From: Patescibacteria group bacterium
GTDB taxonomy: Bacteria; Patescibacteriota; Patescibacteriia; Patescibacteriales; GWC2-42-12
Length of the DNA: 41,971 nucleotides
Reading direction: 5' to 3'
Assembly: GCA_028703305.1 (NCBI GenBank)
Contig: JAQVNC010000004.1
Coordinates: forward strand, 1-41,971
The notes beneath the pieces are model-generated. The model had not been told where the DNA came from, made no database searches, and saw only the letters and a program-made list of their open reading frames with translations. Positions 17,815 to 25,776 of the stretch are shown here, one piece after another. The number at the start of each line of letters is the position of its first letter. Positions within the stretch are counted from its first letter, which is position 1. A program made the position numbers and the translations under genes.

Positions 17815-17847
17815 CTATAAAGATATAATTTAGAATTTATTTATAAT

Positions 17848-18432
17848 ATGGAAGTTAAAGCAAAAGCAAAATTTATCAGGATGTCGCCGATTAAAGTGCG
17901 CTTGGTGGCCAACCTTATTCAAAAGATGCCGGTTGAAAAAGCTTTGAATCAGCTGCAGTTTATCAATAAACTAGCCAGCGGTCCGGTGGCCAGTTTGATT
18001 AAATCGGCCATAGCTAACGCCGAGCATAATTTTGAACTGAAAAAAGATAATTTATTTATAAAAGAGTTAACGGTTAATCAGGGCCCGACTTTAAAACGTT
18101 CAATGCCTCGGGCGCATGGCCGAGCTACTCCGATTAGAAAAAGAACCAGCCATATTAATTTGGTTTTGGGCGAGATTAAAGCTTCCGGTGTTGTTAAAGC
18201 GAAAAAGCAAGAAATTGCCGCGCCGGTAAAATTAGAAGCCCAGCCTAAAAAAGAGGCAACGGTTAAATTAAAAGATTCGGTTAAAGAGGAGGTTGTTGAA
18301 TCTAAAGACGGCAGTACTAAAGAAAAAGGCAAAGTTATAGTTGATCCGAGGATGGAAGGCCGGGGCGGGCATGCTAAAATAGAGGGTGGCAAAGGCTTTG
18401 CCACAAAAATGTTTAGGCGCAAAAGCGGTTAA
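17848..18432 (+). CDS. rplV: 50S ribosomal protein uL22 with long C-terminal extension
   Basis: uL22 core, about residues 1-112: MSPIKVRLVANLIQ near the start, and the tunnel hairpin around LKRSMPRAHGRATPIRKRTSHINLVL, which is intact. About 80 further residues follow, Lys/Glu/Val-rich then basic (GGKGFATKMFRRKSG), giving 194 residues against about 110. The extension would project from the tunnel-exit side. It starts 33 bases after rpsS; rpsC follows after 20 bases. Confidence 0.95.
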   Translation: MEVKAKAKFIRMSPIKVRLVANLIQKMPVEKALNQLQFINKLASGPVASLIKSAIANAEHNFELKKDNLFIKELTVNQGPTLKRSMPRAHGRATPIRKRTSHINLVLGEIKASGVVKAKKQEIAAPVKLEAQPKKEATVKLKDSVKEEVVESKDGSTKEKGKVIVDPRMEGRGGHAKIEGGKGFATKMFRRKSG

Positions 18433-18452
18433 TTAATTGTTAAAAGTTATAT

Positions 18453-19139
18453 ATGGGTCACAAAGTAAATCCAAAAGTTATCAGATTGAATATCACCAGG
18501 ACTTGGCCGTCTAAGTGGTTTAGTACTGGAAAAAATATGATTAAATGCTTAGAGCAGGATGTTAAAATCAGAAAATTTTTGTTTAATGAATTGCGCGAAG
18601 CCGGATTGGATCGGGTTGAAATAGAAAGAAGCGGCCATAAAGTTACTATCGGAGTCTTTACGGCTAAGCCGGGAATTATTATCGGCCGCGGCGGCAGCGG
18701 AGCCGGAGATTTAAAAAAGAAATTGCATGATAAATTTTTAAAGAATTTTAGATTGGCTGATATAAATTTAAATATCACGGAATTTGACAGGCCGAATTTA
18801 AGCAGCATGATTATCGCCCAGGCCATGGCGATTGACATTGAAAAAAGAATGCCGTTCAGGCGCGTTATGAAGCAAGCGATTAATAAAGTGGAACGAGCCG
18901 GCGCTTTAGGCGTAAAAGTCGTTGTTAGCGGCCGGCTTAACGGTTCGGAAATCGCCCGCACGGAAATGCTGACTTCGGGCAAGGTTCCATTGCACACTTT
19001 AAGGGCTGATATTGATTTTGCCAAAACTACGGCCAGAACCACTTACGGAGCTATCGGCATAAAATTTTGGATATATAAGGGAGATATATTTAAGAAAGAA
19101 GAAGCCGGTAAAGGCGAAATCGTAGGGGAAAAGCTTTAA
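18453..19139 (+). CDS. rpsC: 30S ribosomal protein uS3
   Basis: uS3 of 228 residues. N-terminal MGHKVNPKVIRLNITRTWPSKWF, the KH-domain GxxG region KPGIIIGRGGSGAGDL near residues 74-88, and the C-terminal domain with GRLNGSEIARTEM are all present. It sits at the mRNA entry and helps helicase activity. Its TAA stop falls at the first bases of family B element copy 3. Confidence 0.97.
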   Translation: MGHKVNPKVIRLNITRTWPSKWFSTGKNMIKCLEQDVKIRKFLFNELREAGLDRVEIERSGHKVTIGVFTAKPGIIIGRGGSGAGDLKKKLHDKFLKNFRLADINLNITEFDRPNLSSMIIAQAMAIDIEKRMPFRRVMKQAINKVERAGALGVKVVVSGRLNGSEIARTEMLTSGKVPLHTLRADIDFAKTTARTTYGAIGIKFWIYKGDIFKKEEAGKGEIVGEKL

Positions 19140-19242
19140 AAACTTTTTCAAAAAAAGTTTTTAATATTTTCAAAAAATATAAGGTATCAAGTTAAAATTT
19201 AATAGCGAGTAGAACTCTACGGCCATTAAATTTTAACTTGAT
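19136..19242 (+). promoter_or_regulatory. Family B structured leader element, copy 3 (upstream of rplP)
   Basis: It is nearly identical to copy 2 over the first 57 bases (2 differences), then has an 18-bp perfect stem (19186-19203 with 19225-19242) and the cap AGCGAGTAGAA then CTCTACGGCC. It begins over the rpsC stop codon and ends 9 bases before the rplP ATG. Relative to copies 1 and 2, each change in the left arm is matched by the complementary change in the right arm. Confidence 0.75.
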
Positions 19243-19251
19243 AGAATAAAT

Positions 19252-19659
19252 ATGTTAATGCCAAAGAAAACAAAATGGAGAAAAATGCATAAGCGCAGAA
19301 GGGGCGGAAAAGCTACCCGCATGATTAACGTAAGTTTCGGCGATTATGGCTTAAAGAGCTTGGAAGCTTGCTGGATTTCTTCAAGGCAGATTGAAGCGGC
19401 CAGAAAAGTTTTAACCAAATATATTAAAAAAGGCGGAAAAATTTGGATTAGAATTTTTCCCGACAAATCAGTAACGGCCAAAGGCGGAGAAATCCCCATG
19501 GGTAAAGGCAAGGGCGCGGTTGATCATTACGTCGCCGTAGTTAAGCCGGGCATGGTGATGTTTGAAATAGCCGGCGTTAGCGAGGCCGAAGCCAAGGAAG
19601 CCATGAAAAAAGCCGCCTATAAACTGCCGATTAAATGCAAGTACGTAACTAAATTATAA
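19252..19659 (+). CDS. rplP: 50S ribosomal protein uL16
   Basis: uL16 of 135 residues starting [21 protein letters not shown], the normal bacterial start, so the first of two nearby ATGs is used. [24 protein letters not shown] and [17 protein letters not shown] are the conserved 23S/tRNA-contacting blocks. It binds near the A site. It is preceded at 9 bases by family B element copy 3 and followed by rpmC after 2 bases. Confidence 0.97.
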   Translation: MLMPKKTKWRKMHKRRRGGKATRMINVSFGDYGLKSLEACWISSRQIEAARKVLTKYIKKGGKIWIRIFPDKSVTAKGGEIPMGKGKGAVDHYVAVVKPGMVMFEIAGVSEAEAKEAMKKAAYKLPIKCKYVTKL

Positions 19660-19661
19660 AT

Positions 19662-19847
19662 ATGGAATTTAAAGAATTAAAAAATAAAACCGAAAAAGAA
19701 TTAAGGCAATTTTTAGGGGAGTCTCGCGACAAGCTAAGGGATTTGCGCTTTAAAGACGCCAATAAGCAGTTAAAAAATGTCAGGGAAATCAGAATAATAA
19801 AAAAAATTATTGCCAGAGTTTTAACTTTATTAAGCAAGAAAAATTAA
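19662..19847 (+). CDS. rpmC: 50S ribosomal protein uL29
   Basis: A 61-residue two-helix protein, MEFKELKNKTEKELRQFLGESRDKLRDLRFKDANKQLKNVREIRIIKKIIARVLT..., matching uL29, with the conserved L..LRF.....Q..N...IR..K..IAR pattern. It is located at the tunnel exit next to uL23. Only 2 bases separate it from rplP and 4 from rpsQ. Confidence 0.95.
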   Translation: MEFKELKNKTEKELRQFLGESRDKLRDLRFKDANKQLKNVREIRIIKKIIARVLTLLSKKN

Positions 19848-19851
19848 TTAT

Positions 19852-20115
19852 ATGGCGGAGATTAAGCAAGACAATTTTAAAAAAGAGATAATTAAACGCA
19901 AGTTTATCGGAATTGTCGTGGGCGATAAAATGGATAAAACCAGAGTCGTCTCGGTTGAGTCGGTAAAAGTGCATCCGATGTATAAGAAAAGGTATAAAGT
20001 CAATAAAAAGTATAAAGTTCATGATGAAAAAAATTTATATAAAGCCGGAGACAAAGTGCAATTTATAGAATGCCGCCCGTTAAGTAAAGATAAAAGATGG
20101 CGGATGATATATTAA
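19852..20115 (+). CDS. rpsQ: 30S ribosomal protein uS17
   Basis: An 87-residue uS17 OB-fold protein. It has FIGIVVGDKMDKTRVVSVESVKVHPMYKKRY, then KYKVHDEKNLYKAGDKVQFIECRPLSKDKRW, the standard signature. It binds the 5' domain of 16S rRNA early in assembly. It starts 4 bases after rpmC. Confidence 0.97.
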   Translation: MAEIKQDNFKKEIIKRKFIGIVVGDKMDKTRVVSVESVKVHPMYKKRYKVNKKYKVHDEKNLYKAGDKVQFIECRPLSKDKRWRMIY

Positions 20116-20137
20116 TTAAGCAATTAGCGATTATTTT

Positions 20138-20509
20138 ATGATACAAGTACAGACAATAGTAAAAGTCGCGGATAATAGCGGCGCCAAAAGCGTTATGTGC
20201 ATTAGAGTGCTCGGCGGCTATAAAAAACGTTACGCCCATGTCGGCGAGATAATTACCGCGGCGGTTAAAGAGGCCGTACCTCATGCCGCCATTAAAAAAG
20301 GCGACGTAGTACATGCCGTTATAGTCAGAACTAAAAAGGAAGTAAGGCGTTCTGATGGAGTTTATGTGCGTTTTGATGAAAATGCTTGCGTAATTATAGA
20401 TAAAGAAAAAAAAGAGCCTAAAGGCACGAGAATTTTCGGCCCGGTGGCCAGAGAATTAAAACAGCTTGGTTTTCTAAAGATTGCTTCATTAGCCCCGGAA
20501 GTCTTGTAA
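20138..20509 (+). CDS. rplN: 50S ribosomal protein uL14
   Basis: uL14 of 123 residues. It has [27 protein letters not shown], then [48 protein letters not shown], and ends IASLAPEVL, all conserved. It forms an intersubunit bridge and is the site of RsfS binding. Length is normal. It is the first gene of the spc part of the cluster. Confidence 0.98.
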   Translation: MIQVQTIVKVADNSGAKSVMCIRVLGGYKKRYAHVGEIITAAVKEAVPHAAIKKGDVVHAVIVRTKKEVRRSDGVYVRFDENACVIIDKEKKEPKGTRIFGPVARELKQLGFLKIASLAPEVL

Positions 20510-20527
20510 AGTTTAAAAATATATTAT

Positions 20528-20860
20528 ATGAAGATAAAAAAAGGCGATAAAGTAAAAATATTAACCGGAAAAGACAAAGGCAAAATCGGTAAAGTTTTGC
20601 AGGTTTTTCAATCAGCCAATCGGGCTTCCATAGAAGGCTTGAATCTTTTAGTAAAGCATATGAGGCCGAGAAAGCAGGGAGAAAAAGGCCAAAGAATAGA
20701 ATTCCCGGCGCCGATTAATTTATCAAACGTTATTTTAGTTTGTTCAAAATGCGATAAACCGACCAGAGTCGCTTATAAATATTTGGAAGTGACGAAAAAT
20801 AATGTTAAACGAAAAAAGAAAGTTAGAGTTTGTAAAAAATGTAAACAAGTAATGGATTAA
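20528..20860 (+). CDS. rplX: 50S ribosomal protein uL24
   Basis: A 110-residue uL24 starting MKIKKGDKVKILTGKDKGKIGKVLQV (KOW motif). The C-terminal half has CSKCDKPTRV and CKKCKQ, the zinc-ribbon form of the protein. It starts 23S folding and lies near the tunnel exit. rplE begins 5 bases after it. Confidence 0.97.
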   Translation: MKIKKGDKVKILTGKDKGKIGKVLQVFQSANRASIEGLNLLVKHMRPRKQGEKGQRIEFPAPINLSNVILVCSKCDKPTRVAYKYLEVTKNNVKRKKKVRVCKKCKQVMD

Positions 20861-20865
20861 TACAT

Positions 20866-21405
20866 ATGAATTTAAAGGAAAAATACAAAAAAGAAATAGC
20901 CAAGAAAATGACCGAAAAATTCGGTTATAAGAATGTCATGGCCGTGCCCAGGCTGACCAAGGTTGTAATTAACGCCGGCGTGGGCAAAAACGCCAAGGAC
21001 AAGAATTTTATAGACGGCGTGGCCAGCAGCCTGGAAAGAATCAGCGGCCAGAAACCGGTTTTAACCAAAGCCAAGCAGTCAATCTCCGCTTTTAAAACCA
21101 GGAAAGGCATGGTAATCGGCGTGGCCGTAACTTTAAGAGGCAAAAGAATGTTTGATTTTACGGAAAAGTTAATTAATATAACTTTCCCGAGAATCAGGGA
21201 TTTTAGAGGTATTAGCGCCCTGCAGATAGACAACCATGGTAATTTAGCGGTAGGTTTTAAAGAGCATATTGCTTTTCCGGAAATTAAAGCTGATGAGGTT
21301 GATAATATCCATGGGCTGCAGGTCTGCCTTTCCACCACCGCCAAAACTTACGAGGAAGGCTTGGAATTATTTAAATTAATGGGTTTTCCGTTTAAAACGG
21401 AATAA
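20866..21405 (+). CDS. rplE: 50S ribosomal protein uL5
   Basis: uL5 of 179 residues. It has [62 protein letters not shown], and the closing [17 protein letters not shown], all as in the family. It binds 5S rRNA in the central protuberance with uL18. Length is normal; rpsN follows after 7 bases. Confidence 0.98.
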   Translation: MNLKEKYKKEIAKKMTEKFGYKNVMAVPRLTKVVINAGVGKNAKDKNFIDGVASSLERISGQKPVLTKAKQSISAFKTRKGMVIGVAVTLRGKRMFDFTEKLINITFPRIRDFRGISALQIDNHGNLAVGFKEHIAFPEIKADEVDNIHGLQVCLSTTAKTYEEGLELFKLMGFPFKTE

Positions 21406-21412
21406 TATTTAT

Positions 21413-21598
21413 ATGGCAAGAACAGCATTGATCGTAAAATCAAAAAAGAAACCAAAATTTTCCACCCGCATTGTCAGGCGTTGCTGGCGCTGCGGCCGCA
21501 ATCACGGCTTTATGAGAGATTTCGGCATTTGCCGCATTTGCTTTAGAGAGTTAGCCTCAAATACCGATATACCAGGGGTAACTAAATCGAGTTGGTAG
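21413..21598 (+). CDS. rpsN: 30S ribosomal protein uS14, zinc type
   Basis: A 61-residue short uS14 with two zinc pairs, CWRC near residue 24 and CRIC near residue 40 ([20 protein letters not shown]), ending [10 protein letters not shown]. This is the zinc-binding (type Z) paralogue. It sits in the small-subunit head. Its TAG stop is the first codon of the TAGTCC...GGACTA repeat. Confidence 0.97.
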   Translation: MARTALIVKSKKKPKFSTRIVRRCWRCGRNHGFMRDFGICRICFRELASNTDIPGVTKSSW

Positions 21599-21630
21599 TC
21601 CTTCGCTAAAGCTACGGACTATAAATATAA
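21596..21630 (+). repeat. TAGTCC...GGACTA repeat at the rpsN stop codon, copy 2
   Basis: TAGTCCTTCGCTAAAGC then TACGGACTATAAATATAA. It differs from the copy at 14350 by one base, and again the first three bases are the stop codon of a ribosomal protein gene. Confidence 0.8.
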
Positions 21631-21669
21631 AATAATTTTGCATTTTGATTTTTAAACTTTAAACTACAT

Positions 21670-22080
21670 ATGACAGATCCAATAGCAGACATGTTAACAA
21701 GAATAAGAAACGCTCAAGCCGTAAATATCCAAACGGTTGTTTTGCCTATGAGTAAGCTTAAATATGGCATTGCCAAGATATTGGAAGCTCAAGGCTGGGT
21801 TGAAAAAGTGGAAATTATCAAAGCCAAGAGTGAAAAAAATTCAAGCTCAAGTTTTAATGAAATCAAGATTGATTTAAAATATAAGAACGGCCGGCCGGCG
21901 ATTACCGCTTTGAAGAAAATTAGTACGCCGGGCCGCAGAGTGTACGCCAACAAAAATGAATTACCCAGAGTTTTAAATAATCTAGGCATAGCGATTATTT
22001 CCACGCCGCGCGGCTTAATGACCAATAAAGAAGCCAAAAAGCAGGGTATTGGCGGGGAAGTGATTTGCGAAATCTACTAA
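21670..22080 (+). CDS. rpsH: 30S ribosomal protein uS8
   Basis: uS8 of 136 residues: MTDPIADMLTRIRNAQ at the start, GIAKILEAQGWVEKVE, and the closing ISTPRGLMTNKEAKKQGIGGEVICEIY with the conserved STS/G-like 'ISTPRGLMT' segment. It binds 16S helix 21 and in some bacteria represses the spc operon. A family A element fills the 139-base gap to rplF. Confidence 0.97.
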   Translation: MTDPIADMLTRIRNAQAVNIQTVVLPMSKLKYGIAKILEAQGWVEKVEIIKAKSEKNSSSSFNEIKIDLKYKNGRPAITALKKISTPGRRVYANKNELPRVLNNLGIAIISTPRGLMTNKEAKKQGIGGEVICEIY

Positions 22081-22092
22081 GTAAAACATGAA

Positions 22093-22194
22093 GATTTGGG
22101 TAGATTTTATAAAATTTTCTACTGCGGAACTCGCCCGAGATTACTCGGGCTCAAACAGTCCTCGCACGAAAATTTTACAAAATCCACCCAAATC
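22093..22194. repeat. Family A structured element, copy 1 (rpsH-rplF gap)
   Basis: It has 27-base arms (22093-22119 with 22168-22194) with 25 Watson-Crick pairs and two A-C oppositions, which become G-U on the minus strand. Inside is CTGCGGAACTCG, an apical hairpin CCCGAG-ATTA-CTCGGG, then CTCAAACAGTCCTCGC. The same two words, on unrelated arms, occur at 29344-29435 and 33001-33104. No protein-coding frame is present. Confidence 0.8.
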
Positions 22195-22219
22195 AAATAT
22201 ATAGATAAATAATAAACTT

Positions 22220-22771
22220 ATGTCACGTTTAGGAAAACTACCAATTGAATTGCCAGCCGGAACTCAAGCTAAAATTGAGAAGGATTTTATAATTGTTAAA
22301 GGGCCGAAAGGCGAGCTAAAAACCAAGACTCATGAAATTGTGAAGATAGAAATAAGCGAGAAAGAAATTAAATTGTCTATTGACGATCAGACGATCGGTA
22401 AAAATAAAGCTTTATGGGGCTTGTATAGAAGCTTGGTTAAAAATATGGTTGTTGGAGTTAATGAGGGCTATACCAAGAAGTTGGAAATCAATGGCGTCGG
22501 CTATAAAGCGGCGGTTAGCGGCGATAAATTAACCTTAAACGTCGGATATTCTCATCCGGTAATTTATGAGTTGCCCGTAGGCATAAAAGCTGAAGTTCAG
22601 GCCAATACTATTACCATTAACGGCATTGATAAGCAATTAGTCGGCGAAGTATCGGCTCAAATCAGAAAGATTAGAAAGCCGGAGCCTTATAAAGGCAAGG
22701 GCATTAAATACAGCGACGAGATTTTAAGGCGCAAGGCGGGTAAGACTGCCGGCAAAGCTGAAAGTAAATAG
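22220..22771 (+). CDS. rplF: 50S ribosomal protein uL6
   Basis: uL6 of 183 residues with two tandem similar domains: MSRLGKLPIELPAGTQAKIEKDFIIVKGPKGEL in the first and GVGYKAAVSGDKLTLNVGYSHPV in the second. It closes with RKIRKPEPYKGKGIKYSDEILRRKAGK, the conserved 23S-binding tail. It lies near the sarcin-ricin loop. rplR follows after 16 bases. Confidence 0.97.
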   Translation: MSRLGKLPIELPAGTQAKIEKDFIIVKGPKGELKTKTHEIVKIEISEKEIKLSIDDQTIGKNKALWGLYRSLVKNMVVGVNEGYTKKLEINGVGYKAAVSGDKLTLNVGYSHPVIYELPVGIKAEVQANTITINGIDKQLVGEVSAQIRKIRKPEPYKGKGIKYSDEILRRKAGKTAGKAESK

Positions 22772-22787
22772 TTTTTAGATTTATTAT

Positions 22788-23141
22788 ATGGATATAAATA
22801 AAATCAAACAAAATAAAAGGCTTAGGCGCAAAGGCAGAGTTAGAGCCAAGACTAGCGGCACGGCCGCTTGCCCAAGGCTAAGCGTTTTTAGATCCAATCG
22901 CGGGATTTACGCCCAAATTATAAATGATGAAATTAGCAAGACTTTAGTTGCTGTCGGCGCTAAAGAGATAAAGGATAAAGGCCAAAAAATCGCCGTAAGT
23001 TTAGAGCTGGGCAAATTATTAGCCTCTAAAGCAGCGGCTAAAGGCATCAGCCGGGTCGTATTTGACCGTAATGGCTATAAATACCACGGCCGAGTAAAAG
23101 CTTTAGCCGATGGCGCTCGCGAAGGCGGATTAAAATTCTAA
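22788..23141 (+). CDS. rplR: 50S ribosomal protein uL18
   Basis: uL18 of 117 residues: [38 protein letters not shown], then [28 protein letters not shown], the standard C-terminal 5S-binding block. Length is normal. It ends 73 bases before rpsE, with a truncated family B element between. Confidence 0.97.
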   Translation: MDINKIKQNKRLRRKGRVRAKTSGTAACPRLSVFRSNRGIYAQIINDEISKTLVAVGAKEIKDKGQKIAVSLELGKLLASKAAAKGISRVVFDRNGYKYHGRVKALADGAREGGLKF

Positions 23142-23142
23142 A

Positions 23143-23213
23143 CCTTTGAAAACTTTTTCCCCGCAAGGGGATAAACAAAAAATATAAAGTATCAAGTAAA
23201 GATATTAAATTTA
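23143..23213 (+). promoter_or_regulatory. Truncated family B element, copy 4 (upstream of rpsE)
   Basis: CTTTGAAAACTTTTTC, then CCCCGCAAGGGG (as in copy 1), then AAAAAATATAAAGTATCAAG as in the other copies. The stem then breaks off (TAAAGATATTAAATTTAT) and the 21-base cap is missing. It ends just before the rpsE ATG. It looks like a decayed or deleted copy. Confidence 0.6.
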
Positions 23214-23214
23214 T

Positions 23215-23880
23215 ATGGCAGAAGAAATAAAAAAACAAGAAGAAGCTAAAGATGGTCAGGCGGCGCCACTAGCGCAGGCCCCGGTTAATAATGCCGCTCC
23301 AGCGCAAACGATTGAAGGCAGGAATAGCGCCGGTTTTTCCGACAGAAAAAGAAATTTTAAAGGCAGAAGAGGCGGCGGCCGAGGCCGAGATAGCGGTATG
23401 CCGGAAGAATTTGAACAAAAAATGATTGACATCGCCCGCGTTACCCGCGTTATGGCCGGCGGTAAAAGAATGCGCTTTAGGGCTTGCGTGGCTATCGGCA
23501 ATAAAAAAGGCCGAGTCGCCATCGGCTTGGCTAAGGGCGCGGATGTTACCGGCGCCGTGACTAAAGCCGTTAATAAAGCTAAAAAAGATTTTATTGATAT
23601 ACCGATTGTCAATGAAACCATCCCTCATGAAATCTATCAAAAATTAGGCGCGGCTAAGATTTTATTTAAGCCGGCTAAAAAGGGGCGGGGTATTATCGCC
23701 GGCGGCGCCGTTAGAGTGCTTTTAGAGCTTTCCGGCATAAAAAATATTACCTGCAAAATATTAGGCACCGGCAATAAAGTAAATAATGTAAAATGCACGA
23801 TTGAAGCGCTAAAGAATTTAAAAAGGCCGGTCAAACAAGAAAATAAAAATAATAACGGCCAAGCGCGGAATTTAAAATAA
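23215..23880 (+). CDS. rpsE: 30S ribosomal protein uS5 with N-terminal extension
   Basis: The uS5 core begins near residue 62 (EEFEQKMIDIARVTRVMAGGKRMRFRACV) and includes GNKKGRVAIGLAKGADV and the second domain KKGRGIIAGGAVRVLLELSGIKNI. The first 60 residues are a Gln/Ala/Lys/Arg/Gly-rich extension ending in RGGGRGRDSG. The 221-residue length compares with about 165 usually. It guards decoding fidelity and mRNA entry. rplO follows directly, where rpmD (uL30) would normally intervene. Confidence 0.97.
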   Translation: MAEEIKKQEEAKDGQAAPLAQAPVNNAAPAQTIEGRNSAGFSDRKRNFKGRRGGGRGRDSGMPEEFEQKMIDIARVTRVMAGGKRMRFRACVAIGNKKGRVAIGLAKGADVTGAVTKAVNKAKKDFIDIPIVNETIPHEIYQKLGAAKILFKPAKKGRGIIAGGAVRVLLELSGIKNITCKILGTGNKVNNVKCTIEALKNLKRPVKQENKNNNGQARNLK

Positions 23881-23884
23881 AAAT

Positions 23885-24328
23885 ATGTCTTTATCATTAC
23901 ATACTATTAAGCCGGCCAGAGGCTCGGCTAGAAATAAAAAGAGAATCGGCAGAGGCAATGCTTCAGGCCATGGTTCTTATAGTACTCGCGGACAAAAAGG
24001 CCAAAGATCAAGGAGTGGAGGCAGAAATAAGCTTAAACGATTAGGTTTTAAACAAATCTTGGCTTCAACGCCAAAAAATAGGGGTTTTAAATCAGCTAAA
24101 TCTAAAAATCAAGTTGTTAATCTTAAAGCTTTAAATGACAATTTTTCCGCCGGCGCTAAAATTAATCCCGCTAGCTTATTTAAGGCCGGTTTGGTATCAA
24201 CCGTTCAGGAAAAAGTAAAAATTTTAGGCCAAGGCGGATTAACCTTGAAAAATTTGGAATTTTCCGGAGTCAAGTTAAGCGAAAGCGTTAAAGCGCAGAT
24301 TGAAAAAATGGGTGGAAAGGTGATATAA
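23885..24328 (+). CDS. rplO: 50S ribosomal protein uL15
   Basis: uL15 of 147 residues: MSLSLHTIKPARGSARNKKRIGRGNASGHGSYSTRGQKGQRSRSGG, the basic glycine-rich N-terminus, then a globular C-terminal domain ending VKAQIEKMGGKVI. It starts 4 bases after rpsE with no uL30 gene between. The secY promoter-like sequence overlaps its end. Confidence 0.97.
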   Translation: MSLSLHTIKPARGSARNKKRIGRGNASGHGSYSTRGQKGQRSRSGGRNKLKRLGFKQILASTPKNRGFKSAKSKNQVVNLKALNDNFSAGAKINPASLFKAGLVSTVQEKVKILGQGGLTLKNLEFSGVKLSESVKAQIEKMGGKVI

Positions 24329-24329
24329 T
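24300..24329 (+). promoter_or_regulatory. Promoter-like sequence for secY inside the end of rplO
   Basis: TTGAAA, 18 bases, then TATAAT with an extended TG (TGATATAAT). It overlaps the rplO stop codon and lies 12 bases before the secY ATG, so a transcript from here would be nearly leaderless. Confidence 0.4.
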
Positions 24330-24340
24330 TAATACAAATT

Positions 24341-25612
24341 ATGTACGATAAGTTAATACAAATTTGGAAAGCGCGCGATTTAAGAAATAGCATACTTTTT
24401 GTTTTGGGCATGCTGGTCATTTTTCGCTTGGCCGCGCATATCCCGGTTCCAGGGGTTGACACCCAAGCGCTTAAAGATTTTTTTGCTTCTAATCAGATTT
24501 TGGGCCTTATGAATATATTCGCTGGCGGCGGTATGGCTAATTTTTCCATTGTCATGATGGGCGTCGGGCCATACATTACTTCATCAATTATTTTTCAGCT
24601 CTTAGCCATGATTATTCCTAAGTTGGAAGAGATGAATAAAGAAGAAGCTGGACGGCAAAAAGTTAATATGTGGACTCGCTGGATGACTGTGCCTTTAGCC
24701 GTGCTTGAAGCTTACGGTATGATTACGCTACTTCGCCGGTCTTCGTCTTTAATTTTAGGCGATATCAGCCCGTTCAGTTTGGCTACTATGATTATAACCG
24801 TGGCCGCGGGTACGGTTTTTCTGATGTGGCTGGGCGAATTAATAACAGAGAAAAAAGTCGGCAACGGCATTTCTTTATTGATTTTTGCCGGCATTGTTTC
24901 CGGGCTGCTCCAAACCGCCCAGCAGGTAATAGTTACTTTTGACCCGTCGAAATTGTATATGATTTTAGGCTTTTTAGCCATTGCCCTAATAACCATAGTC
25001 GGCGTGGTTATAATTAACGAAGGCCAGCGCAATGTGCCGGTGCAATATGCCAGGCAAATCAGAGGCAACCGTATGTTCGGCGGCACTTCAACCCATCTGC
25101 CTCTGCGCGTTAACATGGCCGGAGTGATTCCGATTATTTTTGCCATTTCCGTGGTAATTTTTCCGCCCATGATAGCGCAATTTTTTGTGCACGCGCGCAC
25201 GGCTTTTATCGCCAACGCGGCGGAGTGGACTATCGGCTTTTTTCAAAATCAATTAGTCTACGCGATTTTATATTTTTTACTGGTTTTTGCTTTTACATAT
25301 TTTTATACAGAAGTTATTTTTCATCCAACTCAAATTGCGGAAAATTTACAGAAACAAGGCGGTTTTATCCCGGGCATTAGGCCGGGTCGGCATACCAGCG
25401 AATATTTAGCCAATACTACGCATAAAATTATCTTTGTCGGCGCTTTATTTTTAGGCATTATTGCCATCTTGCCTTTGATTTTAAGGTATTTTACCGGTTT
25501 GCAATCTTTAACTATCGGCGGCACCTCGCTTTTAATCGTAGTCTCGGTAGTGATTGAAACCGTCAAGCAGATTGAATCGCAGCTGACTATGAGAGAATAC
25601 GAAGGTATGTAG
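24341..25612 (+). CDS. secY: Preprotein translocase subunit SecY
   Basis: SecY of 423 residues with ten membrane helices. It starts with RDLRNSILFVLGMLVIFRLAAHIPVPGVD (helix 1 and plug). GPYITSSIIFQLLAMIIPKLEEM is helix 2 with the conserved pattern; GQRNVPVQYARQIRGNRMFGG is the C4 cytosolic loop; and QKQGGFIPGIRPGRHTSEYL is C5, with the ribosome/SecA-contacting Arg. It forms the membrane channel for protein export and insertion with SecE and SecG. It ends the ribosomal cluster; the usual adk-map pair follows only after two other genes. Confidence 0.97.
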   Translation: MYDKLIQIWKARDLRNSILFVLGMLVIFRLAAHIPVPGVDTQALKDFFASNQILGLMNIFAGGGMANFSIVMMGVGPYITSSIIFQLLAMIIPKLEEMNKEEAGRQKVNMWTRWMTVPLAVLEAYGMITLLRRSSSLILGDISPFSLATMIITVAAGTVFLMWLGELITEKKVGNGISLLIFAGIVSGLLQTAQQVIVTFDPSKLYMILGFLAIALITIVGVVIINEGQRNVPVQYARQIRGNRMFGGTSTHLPLRVNMAGVIPIIFAISVVIFPPMIAQFFVHARTAFIANAAEWTIGFFQNQLVYAILYFLLVFAFTYFYTEVIFHPTQIAENLQKQGGFIPGIRPGRHTSEYLANTTHKIIFVGALFLGIIAILPLILRYFTGLQSLTIGGTSLLIVVSVVIETVKQIESQLTMREYEGM

Positions 25613-25626
25613 ATAGATTTGGTATA

Positions 25627-25767
25627 ATTCGGCTAAGGTAAATTATTTCCTGCTTAGATGAAATTGTAGCGATTTTTTACAAAAAATTAAGAGGTAAGAA
25701 AAATAATTTTTTGTAAAAAATCGCTACAATTTCATATGCGCGATAAAATAATTTACCCCAGCCGAAT
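25627..25767. repeat. Family C long hairpin element, copy 1 (after secY)
   Basis: Outer 22-base arms (25627-25648 with 25746-25767) pair except for two A-C oppositions. Inner 30-base arms (25660-25689 with 25704-25733) are perfectly complementary. Between them lie CCTGCTTAGAT on the left and ATATGCGCGATA on the right, and the terminal loop begins AGAGGTAAG. The three unpaired words recur at 28755-28892 with different arms. It fills the gap between secY and the DUF475 gene, just before an intrinsic terminator. Confidence 0.8.
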
Positions 25768-25776
25768 ATTAATGCA

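Noticed and set aside
18458-19042. Minus-strand 194-residue open frame
   Set aside because: It is antisense to rpsC and has no family-like motif or start signal.
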